From a virus, in IMG/VR virus record IMGVR_UViG_3300030090_002105, positions 1-57,199 of that record: a stretch of 57,199 bases of DNA; one strand, 5' to 3'. The notes below the pieces were generated by a model that worked only from the letters and a program-made list of their open reading frames with translations, was not told where the DNA came from and made no database searches. Below are positions 22,467 through 30,974 of this stretch, in pieces. Each line of letters opens with the position of its first letter. The stretch's first letter is position 1. The translations under genes were made by a program, and so were the position numbers.

Positions 22467-24226
22467 AAACATTTAGTGATTTTGGTATAAAGATACCGGC
22501 TCGTAGCACAGCTGGCCAGGTAAATACACAATGTCCAGAATGTTCTTCTCAACGTAGGAAGAAGAAAGCACCTTGCTTGTCTGTAAATGTAGATGAAGGT
22601 GTGTGGTTATGCCATCACTGTGGTTGGTCAGGAACGCTTAGCAATGGAACCAATGGTAACAATGTATCACTGCATTGGAGGAAGCCTAAGTTCACTAAGC
22701 CTGATCCACTACCTATTACTGCGCTTAGCCCTGAAGTTGTTAAATGGTTTTCAGATAGAGGAATAAGTGAAACAACTCTAGAAGAAACCAAGATCAATGA
22801 GCGTAAAGTTTATATGCCACAGATAGAGGCGTTGTCTAACTCTATTGCTTTTCCATATTACAAGAATGGTGAGTTAATAAACGTAAAGTATAGAGATGCA
22901 AAGAAGAACTTTCGTTTAGAGGCGGGAGCACAGCGTGGATTCTATGGCATTGATGACATTGAAGGTAATGATATACATTGTGTTATTGTTGAGGGGGAGA
23001 TAGATAAGTTGTCATTATGGGAGGCAGGGATTAGAACTTGTGTTAGTGTGCCAGATGGAGCACCACCTGTTAACAGTTCTGATTACTCCTCTAAGTTTGA
23101 TTACTTAAATGATCCGTGGCTACACTCAGAGAAGTTTAATAATGTTTCAAGGTTTGTTATTGCTGTTGATAACGATGAGCCAGGAGCAAAACTAGAGAAT
23201 GAATTATCCCGCAGACTAGGCAAGGATAAATGTTATAGAGTAGTGTGGCCTGAAGGATGCAAAGATGCTAACGATGTGTTGGTTAAGTATGGTAAGACTG
23301 TATTGTCTGAATGCATTGAGCATGCTAAGCCATATCCAATCATGGGAACTTACGATGCTACTCATATGTCAGACTCTATTGATAGGCTTTATGAGGGAGA
23401 CATTGAGAAGGGTGTAAGCACAGGTTGGAAGACTGTTGACCCATACTATTTAGTTAGACCAGGTGCATTCACAGTAGTAACAGGTATACCCAGTAGTGGT
23501 AAATCAAATTGGTTAGATGCAATGATGGTAAATGTAGCAAAGAATCAGGGCTGGAACTTCGCTATCTTTTCTCCAGAGAATCAACCACTTGAGGATCATA
23601 TGGCTAGGGTGCTAGAGAAATATGTTGGTCATCCTTTCTTCGATGGGCCTACACCATGCATGACTAAGGAAGAACTGGAAGATGGCAAGCAGTGGCTGAC
23701 CAAACACTTCACTTGGATTCTACCTGACGATGATAAGGAGTGGTCTATTGATGTTATTTTAGATGCTGCAAAAAGGTTGGTGCTTACAAAGGGTATCCGT
23801 GGTCTTGTTATTGACCCGTGGAATGAGCTTGAACACTTGCGTAGAGATGGCCAGTCTGAGACAGAATATATTTCTGTAGCACTAAAGAGGGTACGTCAAT
23901 TTGCTAGAAAGTATGGTATACATTTGTGGATTGTTGCCCATCCTGCCAAGTTATATCGTGATAAGAATGGAAAGATTCCTATCCCAACTCCATATGATAT
24001 CAGTGGCTCTGCTAGATGGAGGGATAAGTCTGATAACTGTATCACCGTATGGAGGGACCTATCTGCTGAAGGAGGTAGCATCATTGAGATTCATGTCCAA
24101 AAGGTTAGGTTCAAGCAGGATGGTAAAATAGGTGTTGGGGAATTAACTTACAACTGGAGAACTGGAACATATCACTTGCCATATAATGCTGCAAGAGAAG
24201 TTCCACCAATAGTATTAAATGGATAA
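22463..24226 (+). CDS. primase-helicase (T7 gp4 / Twinkle type)
   Basis: 587 residues from ATG 22463 (ATGA overlap; a start at 22439 would add eight residues). N-terminal zinc ribbon Cys24-Cys27...Cys50-Cys53 (CPEC, CHHC), TOPRIM primase core with VIVEGEIDK (174-182) and AVDNDEPG (234-241), then a DnaB-like helicase with Walker A TGIPSSGKS (340-348). The catalytic order resembles T7 gp4: it primes lagging-strand synthesis and unwinds DNA. No phage DNA polymerase is visible, so it presumably works with the host polymerase, consistent with DnaA boxes at 12.4 kb. Confidence 0.9.
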   Translation: MKTFSDFGIKIPARSTAGQVNTQCPECSSQRRKKKAPCLSVNVDEGVWLCHHCGWSGTLSNGTNGNNVSLHWRKPKFTKPDPLPITALSPEVVKWFSDRGISETTLEETKINERKVYMPQIEALSNSIAFPYYKNGELINVKYRDAKKNFRLEAGAQRGFYGIDDIEGNDIHCVIVEGEIDKLSLWEAGIRTCVSVPDGAPPVNSSDYSSKFDYLNDPWLHSEKFNNVSRFVIAVDNDEPGAKLENELSRRLGKDKCYRVVWPEGCKDANDVLVKYGKTVLSECIEHAKPYPIMGTYDATHMSDSIDRLYEGDIEKGVSTGWKTVDPYYLVRPGAFTVVTGIPSSGKSNWLDAMMVNVAKNQGWNFAIFSPENQPLEDHMARVLEKYVGHPFFDGPTPCMTKEELEDGKQWLTKHFTWILPDDDKEWSIDVILDAAKRLVLTKGIRGLVIDPWNELEHLRRDGQSETEYISVALKRVRQFARKYGIHLWIVAHPAKLYRDKNGKIPIPTPYDISGSARWRDKSDNCITVWRDLSAEGGSIIEIHVQKVRFKQDGKIGVGELTYNWRTGTYHLPYNAAREVPPIVLNG

Positions 24227-24530
24227 GACATGGAAAAAGTTTGAGCGTTGGGTAGGTGAATTCCTTACTGAGTTAGGGGATAAATCTAATAGGGTTCCAA
24301 TCACAGGTAGGTCAAGAGGTAGTGCGCCAGATGTTACAAGTGATCGTCTATCTATTGAATGCAAGTATCGCAAGTCAATACCTGGATGGATCAAGGAAGC
24401 AATGGAGCAAGCGGTAGCATCATCCAGGGATGGTAAAGTTCCTGTAGTTTTTATAAAGGAAAATGGTGCGCCGTTTGATGATACACTTATAGTCTTTAGG
24501 GCTAAGGATTTTAGGGAGAAATTAAAATGA
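24219..24530 (+). CDS. PD-(D/E)XK nuclease, Holliday-junction/VRR-like
   Basis: 103 residues: VGEFLTELGDKSNRVPITGR, then SAPDVTSDRLSIECKYRKS with the PD...ExK active site (PDV, ECK) at about 44-57, and a C-terminal helix plus strand (VVFIKENGAP). Size and order fit small archaeal/phage resolvase-like or VRR-NUC enzymes that cut recombination intermediates. It overlaps the primase-helicase by 8 bases and precedes the recombination genes. Confidence 0.75.
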   Translation: MDKTWKKFERWVGEFLTELGDKSNRVPITGRSRGSAPDVTSDRLSIECKYRKSIPGWIKEAMEQAVASSRDGKVPVVFIKENGAPFDDTLIVFRAKDFREKLK

Positions 24531-24736
24531 AACGTGAATACTTTAATCTGGCAAGAGCGATAGCAAGTGAGGACCCTCCCTGTATTCCTTGTGTTGAATA
24601 CAAAAGGTGTGCAGAGAACAAACTTGCATGCGAATCATATGAAAACTATTACGAAACTGGAGAAATAATGGGTAGTAGGAAACCAAACAAAGTAATCTAT
24701 AGGGATATATTTGATGTCTGGTTTGGAAGCACTTAA
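24527..24736 (+). CDS. Cys-rich small protein, 69 residues
   Basis: DPPCIPCVEYKRCAENKLAC places four Cys (C..C...C...C) in a short zinc- or Fe-binding pattern, followed by an ESYENYYETG motif. Similar small Cys proteins recur in phage early regions (recalled). The last 20 codons overlap the next gene's start. Function unknown. Confidence 0.6.
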   Translation: MKREYFNLARAIASEDPPCIPCVEYKRCAENKLACESYENYYETGEIMGSRKPNKVIYRDIFDVWFGST

Positions 24737-25244
24737 ATATTTAACAATTAAATCTAGCTCTGTTCTTGAGTCTAGAGGTGGTCCACCTTGGGAGGATATC
24801 GCGGCTACTCTAGCAAGAGCAAGCGACATAGCAGCATCTTATGGTAGGTACAAGTATTGTCTTGAAAAGAAATGGCGCAACAAATTATTAAGGCCGTTGT
24901 TTGATGAAGCAATGAAACTTAAATGGAATAAAACAATAACGCCAGAAGATATATTTAATACAGTAAGTTTAGCATTAGATGAGATGACTAACCCGTCCAT
25001 ATGTCCTAAGTGTAACGGAAGAAAAGAAGTTATAATAATGGACAAACTATATAAGTGTGACTTATGTTTCGGCTTAGGAAGAAAGGCTATGTCTGACAGA
25101 ACAAGAGGTATTTATATAAAGAATGAAAGAAGTATATTTTATAGACATATTAAATATAATTATTTTAATAATATAATACCTATAATAGAAGAATGGGAGT
25201 TAGAACTACAAAGAGTATTTAATCCATACCGGAGAGTAAAGTGA
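24714..25244 (+). CDS. zinc-ribbon protein (DnaJ-like CxxC motifs), possibly antiterminator-like
   Basis: 176 residues from ATG 24714 (a TTG at 24711 is the only alternative). Two CxxC pairs, CPKCNG and CDLCFGLG (about 97-121), form a DnaJ-type zinc centre; a basic C terminus (KNERSIFYRHIKYNYFN) follows. The N terminus is helical. Some phage antitermination (Q-like) proteins share such CxxC motifs, but similarity is too weak to assign. Overlaps the previous gene by 23 bases. Confidence 0.5.
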   Translation: MSGLEALKYLTIKSSSVLESRGGPPWEDIAATLARASDIAASYGRYKYCLEKKWRNKLLRPLFDEAMKLKWNKTITPEDIFNTVSLALDEMTNPSICPKCNGRKEVIIMDKLYKCDLCFGLGRKAMSDRTRGIYIKNERSIFYRHIKYNYFNNIIPIIEEWELELQRVFNPYRRVK

Positions 25245-25507
25245 AGAACAAGAAGTACCTTCAGTGGGTAGCGGAACAACCATGTATATACTGCGGACAA
25301 GATTCACAGGCTCACCATCTTAGAGTCCAGGCTCTTGGTGCAGGAATGGGGAAGAAAGTTCCAGACTATTTCACATTACCGGTATGTTATAATTGCCATG
25401 CTGATTGTCACAATGGTACGATTGATAAAGAAACTCAGATGAGATGGTGCTTACAGACAATAGGCAGGGCATTTGAGTATGGTATAATAGAATGGAGGGA
25501 TAAATGA
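25241..25507 (+). CDS. DUF968/HNH-like nuclease of recombination module
   Basis: 88 residues, GTG start with GGAG eight bases ahead. CIYCGQDSQAHHLRVQALGA then LPVCYNCHADCHNG gives paired CxxC zinc ligands and a histidine-rich HH...H core like treble-clef/HNH nucleases of the DUF968 group. It sits between the zinc-ribbon gene and NinB, in the order seen in lambdoid nin-type regions. It probably cuts or binds junction DNA. Confidence 0.75.
   Translation: MKNKKYLQWVAEQPCIYCGQDSQAHHLRVQALGAGMGKKVPDYFTLPVCYNCHADCHNGTIDKETQMRWCLQTIGRAFEYGIIEWRDK
25478..25488 (+). promoter_or_regulatory. extended -10 promoter TATGGTATAAT
   Basis: Exact copy of the 21735 and 12178 motif, located inside the end of the DUF968-like gene and 16 bases before ATG 25504. 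It may start a NinB/Rad52/SSB transcript. No good -35. Confidence 0.4.
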
Positions 25508-25914
25508 AAACACAACGGTTCAAGTTATATGATATACATCAGAAGAATAGATGTGTTGATTACATAAAAGAACTAAAGAATAGTTCCAAAGAACCTTATG
25601 AAGTTCTGATAAGACCATATAACAAAAAGAACCAGAGGTCTATTGACCAGAACAATAGGTACTGGCACATTATTAGAGAGGCTGCAAATGAAATCGGGTA
25701 CACCGCTAACGAGTTGCACTCCATCATGTGTGTTCAAATCCTGGGGACTAACACAATAACAAACCTAGAAGGAGAGGCAGTAGAGGTAGCAGTACAAACA
25801 TCAGGGCTTAGCGTCGAGAAGTTTGCTGAGTATATGGAAAGAGTTGAATCTGTTTTGATTGAGGCTGGATTCTATAACCCAACAACCATGAGCAGGGAGG
25901 TCAATCAGTTATGA
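25504..25914 (+). CDS. ninB: NinB/Orf-like recombination mediator
   Basis: 136 residues. The core RPYNKKNQRSIDQNNRYWHI then IREAANEIGYTANELHSIM matches NinB (lambda Orf) with the hallmark RS.DQN..YW motif. Lambda Orf binds single-stranded DNA with SSB and helps load the annealing protein. The Rad52-like protein and SSB lie directly downstream, so the function fits. The last bases overlap a 46-residue acidic gene (ATGA). Confidence 0.83.
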   Translation: MKTQRFKLYDIHQKNRCVDYIKELKNSSKEPYEVLIRPYNKKNQRSIDQNNRYWHIIREAANEIGYTANELHSIMCVQILGTNTITNLEGEAVEVAVQTSGLSVEKFAEYMERVESVLIEAGFYNPTTMSREVNQL

Positions 25915-26051
25915 GTTGGAGACAGCAGCAAGTAACAGAAGAAGAACAATTCAAGGAAGAATATGAAGAGTGGTTAGATAAGATGCAAAAGGAAGATGAA
26001 GAAGATCATTACCATGAGTATCTAGATTCTTTAAAGAAGGAAAGGAAATGA
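25911..26051 (+). CDS. 46-residue acidic helical protein
   Basis: MSWRQQQVTEEEQFKEEYEE then WLDKMQKEDEEDHYHEYLDS: almost entirely acidic helix with a Lys-rich end. ATGA overlaps at both ends couple it to NinB and the Rad52-like gene. The charge resembles a DNA mimic or an SSB-like partner tail (inference); function unknown. Confidence 0.55.
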   Translation: MSWRQQQVTEEEQFKEEYEEWLDKMQKEDEEDHYHEYLDSLKKERK

Positions 26052-26479
26052 ATAAGATAGAGATGGCATTAAAGAGACCGTTCCCTGAGTCAAAGATTCG
26101 TTGGCGTAAGGGTGGAGGTGGCGCTGAGTTAGCGTACATCACAGCTCGAGATGTAATGGATAGGTTTGATGATACTGTTGGGGTTGCTAACTGGCAGACC
26201 AAGTACCAGTGGATTGGTGATCGTATGATCTGTGAGTTATCAGTTAAGATTGATGGTGAATGGATTACTAAATCAGATGGTGCCGATGATTCTAATATAG
26301 AAGGTGCAAAAGGAGGTATCTCAGACGCCCTCAAACGAGCAGCAGTTCTCTTTGGAATTGGAAGATATCTGTATCACCCCAATGCTTTTGATCGCAATAA
26401 GAAGGCTGCTGTGTGGGCTACACCGGAAGGTTTCGATGAACTAATGGAGAAGAGAAATGGGACTGGAGCGAAGGTATAG
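26048..26479 (+). CDS. Rad52-like single-strand annealing protein
   Basis: 143 residues. Motifs VMDRFDDTVGVANWQTKY, GGISDALKRAAVLFGIGRYL and a terminal basic part match Rad52/22-type phage annealing proteins (PF04098), which anneal complementary single strands in recombination-dependent replication and repair. Shorter than eukaryotic Rad52, typical of phages. Its exonuclease partner (26508-27269) and SSB (27256-27690) follow. Confidence 0.88.
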   Translation: MNKIEMALKRPFPESKIRWRKGGGGAELAYITARDVMDRFDDTVGVANWQTKYQWIGDRMICELSVKIDGEWITKSDGADDSNIEGAKGGISDALKRAAVLFGIGRYLYHPNAFDRNKKAAVWATPEGFDELMEKRNGTGAKV

Positions 26480-26507
26480 TTGGAGATTTTAGATATAGGA
26501 GTATCTA

Positions 26508-27269
26508 ATGCATTGGTACAACAGAGAAGGTGAGCCTTGTCATTTCGTTAAAGGAAAGAACGGAAAGACTAGAGCAACAACGCTGAGAGATGCTAGGAAA
26601 CATGGATGGATGCCGTCTGTTACATCTGTCCTAGATATTTTAGCAAAGCCAGGGCTTGACAATTGGAAGATCAACAAAACTATTGAGGCTGCTGCTACAG
26701 TAGATAGAAGTTTTGCTGATGTTGACGTATGGAAAGCCAAGGTTATTGAAGAAAGCAAGCGAGAAACTGTAGAAGCATCTGAAAGAGGTAGTAGGATACA
26801 TGATATGTTAGAGTCCTGCTTTAAGAAAGAATTAGAGCCTTCCGGTGCAGATGCTGAAATCTTTAATGCGGTAGATGCACTATTAAAAATAAACTGTGGC
26901 GATCAAAAGTGGAGATCAGAAGAGGTAGTATGTAATCTTCAGAAAGGTTATGGAGGTATGATAGACTTGGTATCAGATGAATGGGTCATTGACTTCAAGA
27001 CCAAAGAATTCAATACTGGTAGCAAACAATTGGCATACGAATCAATGGCTTACCAATTGATCGCTTATGAAAGAGCATTGCCTGCACCTCCTAAAAGAAT
27101 TGCTAATGTATTTATTAGTGCAAACAATCCTGGAGTAGTAGTATTTCATGAGTGGAATAATGATGACTTAAATAGATACTGGACTATATTTGAATCATCT
27201 TTAATCGTTTGGAAAAATGTAAAGAAGTATTGGCCAGAAAGACACGGAGAAAACAATGAAAGGAATTAA
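26508..27269 (+). CDS. RecB-like PD-(D/E)XK exonuclease
   Basis: 253 residues. N-terminal MPSVTSVLDILAKPGLDNWK, then RGSRIHDMLESC, and the nuclease core GGMIDLVSDEWVIDFKTKEF (Asp...Asp-x-Lys), with a C-terminal helical part. This is the layout of phage RecB-family exonucleases paired with annealing proteins (as with Red alpha/lambda-like pairs). Likely resects double-stranded ends to 3' tails for the Rad52-like protein. Confidence 0.85.
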   Translation: MHWYNREGEPCHFVKGKNGKTRATTLRDARKHGWMPSVTSVLDILAKPGLDNWKINKTIEAAATVDRSFADVDVWKAKVIEESKRETVEASERGSRIHDMLESCFKKELEPSGADAEIFNAVDALLKINCGDQKWRSEEVVCNLQKGYGGMIDLVSDEWVIDFKTKEFNTGSKQLAYESMAYQLIAYERALPAPPKRIANVFISANNPGVVVFHEWNNDDLNRYWTIFESSLIVWKNVKKYWPERHGENNERN

Positions 27270-27690
27270 CAAAGCAATCATCCTTGGCAATGTCTGGAAA
27301 GACCCAGTCATTCGTACCACTAAGAACGATAGCAAAATTGCTCAGGTTTCTATGGTAACTGAATCAGGATACGGAGAATACAAAAAAGCCGACTGGCACA
27401 ATGTAGTCTTCTTTGGTAAACAGGCCGAGGTAGTAGATAACTACGTAACCAAAGGTACAAATCTGTACGTTGAAGGATCAATTGATTATCGTAAGTATAC
27501 TGATAAGAGCGGTGTAGAAAAATACACAACTGACATTAAGGGTTATCAGTTGCAGATGATTAACAGTCCTGATGCATACAAGGAAGTAGAGGGGTCAGCA
27601 CCGGAAGGTAAGCGAGAGGTTCCAGCATCTGCTAAAGCAGAGATGGCGTCTATTAGCAGCCAGGTAGCTGCCGATGACATACCGTTCTAA
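27256..27690 (+). CDS. ssb: single-stranded DNA-binding protein
   Basis: 144 residues. OB-fold start MKGINKAIILGNVWKDPVIR, central WHNVVFFGKQAEVV, and acidic tip DDIPF at the extreme C terminus, which in bacterial SSBs recruits replication and recombination partners. Overlaps the exonuclease end by 14 bases and the next gene's start by 17. Functions in replication with the primase-helicase and in annealing. Confidence 0.93.
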   Translation: MKGINKAIILGNVWKDPVIRTTKNDSKIAQVSMVTESGYGEYKKADWHNVVFFGKQAEVVDNYVTKGTNLYVEGSIDYRKYTDKSGVEKYTTDIKGYQLQMINSPDAYKEVEGSAPEGKREVPASAKAEMASISSQVAADDIPF

Positions 27691-27889
27691 GGGTGAGCCT
27701 AGAGATGAGATCATCTATTTCCTTGCAAGACATATCTATGCTAATCCAAGAGAACCGATTTCTAAATTTAGTTCTTGGGCAGAATGTTTTAAACACCATT
27801 CTGGATGCACTTTGCAAGAGTACATGGAATATGCAAAAGAAAATAACCTAAAGGAAAAGTATATAAATGAGCGAAAAAATAGAAGTTGA
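27674..27889 (+). CDS. hypothetical protein, 71 residues
   Basis: MTYRSKGEPRDEIIYFLARH, then FSSWAECFKHHSGCTLQEYM and KENNLKEKYINERKNR. Helical, with two Cys flanking His pairs that could bind metal. Overlaps SSB and the dUTPase gene. No family recognised. Confidence 0.5.
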   Translation: MTYRSKGEPRDEIIYFLARHIYANPREPISKFSSWAECFKHHSGCTLQEYMEYAKENNLKEKYINERKNRS

Positions 27890-28331
27890 CTTGATGGACA
27901 TTGCTTACTCTGCGCCGGAAAGAGCAACCGAGTTCTCTGTTGGGTATGATATTTACTCAGCAGAGGACCAATGCATTAGACCGTTGGATAGAAAACTTAT
28001 CCGTACAGGATTTAAGTTACACCTTCCAGTAGGAATTGAAGCACAGATAAGAACCCGTAGTGGATTAGCAAACAAACATGGTGTATTTGTTTTAAACTCT
28101 CCAGGAACTATTGATCCTGACTATAAAGGAGAGGTAAAGGTATTGTTGTTTAACTCAGGTCCTACTCCATTTGATATTGAAAGAGGAGACAGGATTGCTC
28201 AAATGGTATTTTCTTATTACCTATCACCAGTTATTAAGGAGGGAGCTGCAGTAAGTTACATAAGAGGTGAAGGAGGTTTTGGTAGCACAGGTATTAATGA
28301 TATTAAATTGGATAAAGTGAATGAAATTTAA
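27867..28331 (+). CDS. dut: dUTPase (dUTP pyrophosphatase)
   Basis: 154 residues, normal trimeric length. Motifs RTRSGLANKHGVFVLNSPGT (motif 2/3 region), IDPDYKGEVKVLLFN (motif 3) and the C-terminal RGEGGFGSTG (motif 5, P-loop-like). Hydrolyses dUTP to dUMP + PPi, limiting uracil in phage DNA and providing dUMP for dTTP. Coupled to ribonucleotide reductase, which overlaps its end. Confidence 0.95.
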   Translation: MSEKIEVDLMDIAYSAPERATEFSVGYDIYSAEDQCIRPLDRKLIRTGFKLHLPVGIEAQIRTRSGLANKHGVFVLNSPGTIDPDYKGEVKVLLFNSGPTPFDIERGDRIAQMVFSYYLSPVIKEGAAVSYIRGEGGFGSTGINDIKLDKVNEI

Positions 28332-29958
28332 AACACAACTTGGTGAAGATATATTTAAAAATAAATATGCATCTACTGAATATGAGACATGGAGTGATAA
28401 AGCTCATGCCGTAGTCAACAGTGTATGCGGTGACTTCAATGGAGCCAAGAACAATCTTATGGAAAAGACTGAAAGGGATCAGCTTGCTCAGTACATTGCT
28501 GAGTTTAAGTTTATTCCTGGAGGTCGCTATCTATGGTATGCAGGAAGAGATGCTAGATTCTACAACAACTGCTACCTTCTAAGACTTGAGGAGGATTCAA
28601 GAGAAGAATGGGCTGGAGTTACGCAACGAGCAATGTCATGTCTTATGACAGGAGGAGGGATAGGTGTAGATATATCCAAAGCAAGGCCATCCGGACGGAG
28701 ACTAAAAAGAACAGGTGGTGTAGCATCTGGGCCTATTCCTCTGCTGTACACTTTAAACGAAGTTGGTAGGAATGTAATGCAGGGTGGTAGCCGTCGTTCT
28801 GCACTATACGGTAGCATGAACTGGCAGCATGAAGATGCAACACAATTACTCAAAGCAAAGAACTGGCATGATCAAATTGTTGGTGATACAACGCTAGCTA
28901 ACTTAAAAAAAGCAGACTTTAACTTTCCTGCTCCATTAGATATGATGAACATCTCTCTTAACTATGATGATGCGTGGTTAAAAGACCAAATGAATCCTGT
29001 GTTCATTGAGAATGTTAAGCAGGCTATGATGACTGGAGAACCTGGATTCTCATTTAACTTTGGAGATAAACAAAATGAAACGCTTAGGAATGCTTGCACA
29101 GAAATTACAAGTGAAGATGATAGTGATGTCTGCAACCTTGGCTCTGTTAATCTGGCGAACATTGAAACAATCGAAGAGTTTAGCGATGTGGTTAACCTCG
29201 CTAGTAAGTTCTTGGTATGCGGACTTATCAGAGCGCAACTACCGTATGAAAAAATAGCCAAGGTAAGGAGAGATAACAGCCGTATTGGCCTTGGTCTTAT
29301 GGGAATGCATGAGTGGTTACTTAAACGTAACTCTAGATATGAAATGACTGATGAACTAAAACAATGGATGAAAGTATATGAACGAGAAAGCAAACGATCC
29401 GCTGACCAGCATTGCGACAGACTTTTTCTCAAACGTCCTAAAGGCTACAGAGCAATTGCTCCGACAGGGACTATTAGCATCCTCGCCGGAACGACCTCTG
29501 GTGTGGAACCAATCTACGCCGTGGCATACCGCAGACGCTACCTTACAGATGGAACAAGATGGAAGCATCAATTTGTCGTTGACGGTACGGCCCAAGCCTT
29601 AATTGACGGAGGTATTAATCCAGATAAGATTGAGTCTGCTGTTGACTTGGCATCTGATCCAGAGCGTAGAATTAAATTTCAATATGAGCTACAAAAATAT
29701 GTGGATCACGCTATTAGCAGCACCATTAACCTGCCAGCATGGGGAACAGAACTAAATGGAGAACATACTGTAGATAAATATGCTACTACTATTGCTAAGT
29801 ATGCTAGTGGACTACGCGGTCTGACTGTGTACCCTGATGGAGCTAGAGGTGGTCAACCAATTACATCAGTGCCTTACGAGGAAGCCCATGCTAAGCGTGG
29901 TGTTATCTATGAAGACAACAGTGAAGAGCAATGCCTTAGTGGAGTATGCGGCATATAA
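28321..29958 (+). CDS. nrdJ: class II (adenosylcobalamin-dependent) ribonucleotide reductase
   Basis: 545 residues, short as in phages. Visible residues: N-terminal redox Cys84 (YNNCYLL), active-site triad N257-C259-E261 (NACTEI), Cys271 (DVCNLGS) and a redox pair C538/C543 at the end (CLSGVC). GIGVDISKARPSGRRLKRT and the GSRRSALYG segment are typical of the B12-dependent class. It converts ribonucleotides to deoxynucleotides without oxygen or a radical-generating small subunit. The host must supply cobalamin, a possible host constraint (inference). No nrdB or nrdD/G seen. Confidence 0.9.
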   Translation: MKFKTQLGEDIFKNKYASTEYETWSDKAHAVVNSVCGDFNGAKNNLMEKTERDQLAQYIAEFKFIPGGRYLWYAGRDARFYNNCYLLRLEEDSREEWAGVTQRAMSCLMTGGGIGVDISKARPSGRRLKRTGGVASGPIPLLYTLNEVGRNVMQGGSRRSALYGSMNWQHEDATQLLKAKNWHDQIVGDTTLANLKKADFNFPAPLDMMNISLNYDDAWLKDQMNPVFIENVKQAMMTGEPGFSFNFGDKQNETLRNACTEITSEDDSDVCNLGSVNLANIETIEEFSDVVNLASKFLVCGLIRAQLPYEKIAKVRRDNSRIGLGLMGMHEWLLKRNSRYEMTDELKQWMKVYERESKRSADQHCDRLFLKRPKGYRAIAPTGTISILAGTTSGVEPIYAVAYRRRYLTDGTRWKHQFVVDGTAQALIDGGINPDKIESAVDLASDPERRIKFQYELQKYVDHAISSTINLPAWGTELNGEHTVDKYATTIAKYASGLRGLTVYPDGARGGQPITSVPYEEAHAKRGVIYEDNSEEQCLSGVCGI

Positions 29959-29976
29959 ATATAATGGAGAAATAGA

Positions 29977-30771
29977 GTGAAAGGGAAGAAAAATCTATTA
30001 GTAATACCAGATTGTCACGCAGCACCTGAGTATGACAACGATAGGTTCACAGCATTAGGTAAGTTCATAGTAAATAAGCAGCCAGATATTATTGTATGCT
30101 TAGGAGACTTTGGCGATATGCCTAGCCTCTCATCATACGATAAAGGAACTAAAGGGTTTGAAGGTAGGAGATACAAGAAGGACGTAGACTCTATACTAGA
30201 TGCCCAGGATAAACTGTTTGCTCCTATTAAGAAGTTCAATGAGAACAAAAGAAAAAGAAAAGAGAAACAATACAAACCTAAAATGCATATGTGTCTAGGA
30301 AATCATGAGGATAGAATAGACAGAGCAATTAACTCTGCTCCTGAACTTGAGGGCGCTATTTCAATGAAAGACCTACACTATGAAAAGAATGGGTGGAAGA
30401 TAACTCCATTTAAGGGATGCTTATCCCTGGAGGGAATAAACTTCTCCCATTACTTTACATCTGGTGTAGCAGGCAGACCTATTAGTTCAGCACACATTGG
30501 ACATCAATTAGTTTCTAAGCTGCACTGCTCAGCGGTGCAAGGACATTCTCACTTGTATAATCACGCAGAACAAACACGACCAGACGGTCAAAAGATATTC
30601 GGGCTAAGCGCAGGATGCTTCTCACATCCACACTACTCAGAAAGTTGGTGTAGAGATACTGAATACAATTGGTGGAGGGGAGTTGTTACTTTAAACGGAC
30701 TAGATGGGGAGGGATATTACGATGACATTCACGCTGTAACTCAGCGCAAACTACTGAGGGATTACACATGA
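29977..30771 (+). CDS. metallophosphoesterase
   Basis: 264 residues, GTG start with GGAG ahead. Metal motifs in order: PDCHAAP (D12-x-H14), CLGDFGD (about 41-47), LGNHEDR (about 106-112) and QGHSHL (about 194) with GINFSHYF. This is the calcineurin-like metallophosphoesterase set (D-x-H, GD, GNHE, GHxH). Phage members act on nucleotides, cyclic dinucleotides or nucleic-acid ends; the substrate cannot be read here. Placed last in the nucleotide/recombination operon. Confidence 0.82.
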   Translation: MKGKKNLLVIPDCHAAPEYDNDRFTALGKFIVNKQPDIIVCLGDFGDMPSLSSYDKGTKGFEGRRYKKDVDSILDAQDKLFAPIKKFNENKRKRKEKQYKPKMHMCLGNHEDRIDRAINSAPELEGAISMKDLHYEKNGWKITPFKGCLSLEGINFSHYFTSGVAGRPISSAHIGHQLVSKLHCSAVQGHSHLYNHAEQTRPDGQKIFGLSAGCFSHPHYSESWCRDTEYNWWRGVVTLNGLDGEGYYDDIHAVTQRKLLRDYT

Positions 30772-30914
30772 AGCCTTGTCCTTTCTGTGGTGCAAAGCCA
30801 TCAATAGGCAAGTTCTTGCTAGGGTGTGCAAAATGTTCTGTATTCTTTAGCTTTCATCCCAAGGTAGAATCTCAAAAAGAATCCGCCATTAAGAAGTGGA
30901 ATAACAGATGTTAA
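30768..30914 (+). CDS. Lar-like restriction-alleviation zinc protein
   Basis: 48 residues. MKPCPFCGAKPSIGKFLLGC, then AKCSVFFSF and ESAIKKWNNRC, giving CPxCG...CxxC and the A..xxWNxR ending of Lar family proteins (rac Lar relieves type I restriction by promoting modification). ATGA overlap with the phosphoesterase. Too short for standard cut-offs but a characteristic signature. Anti-restriction role is inferred from the family. Confidence 0.75.
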   Translation: MKPCPFCGAKPSIGKFLLGCAKCSVFFSFHPKVESQKESAIKKWNNRC

Positions 30915-30974
30915 AAGATACTATATACTTAATACTATGGTACGCAAGTTATATATTTTTCTCATCATGTCTTG

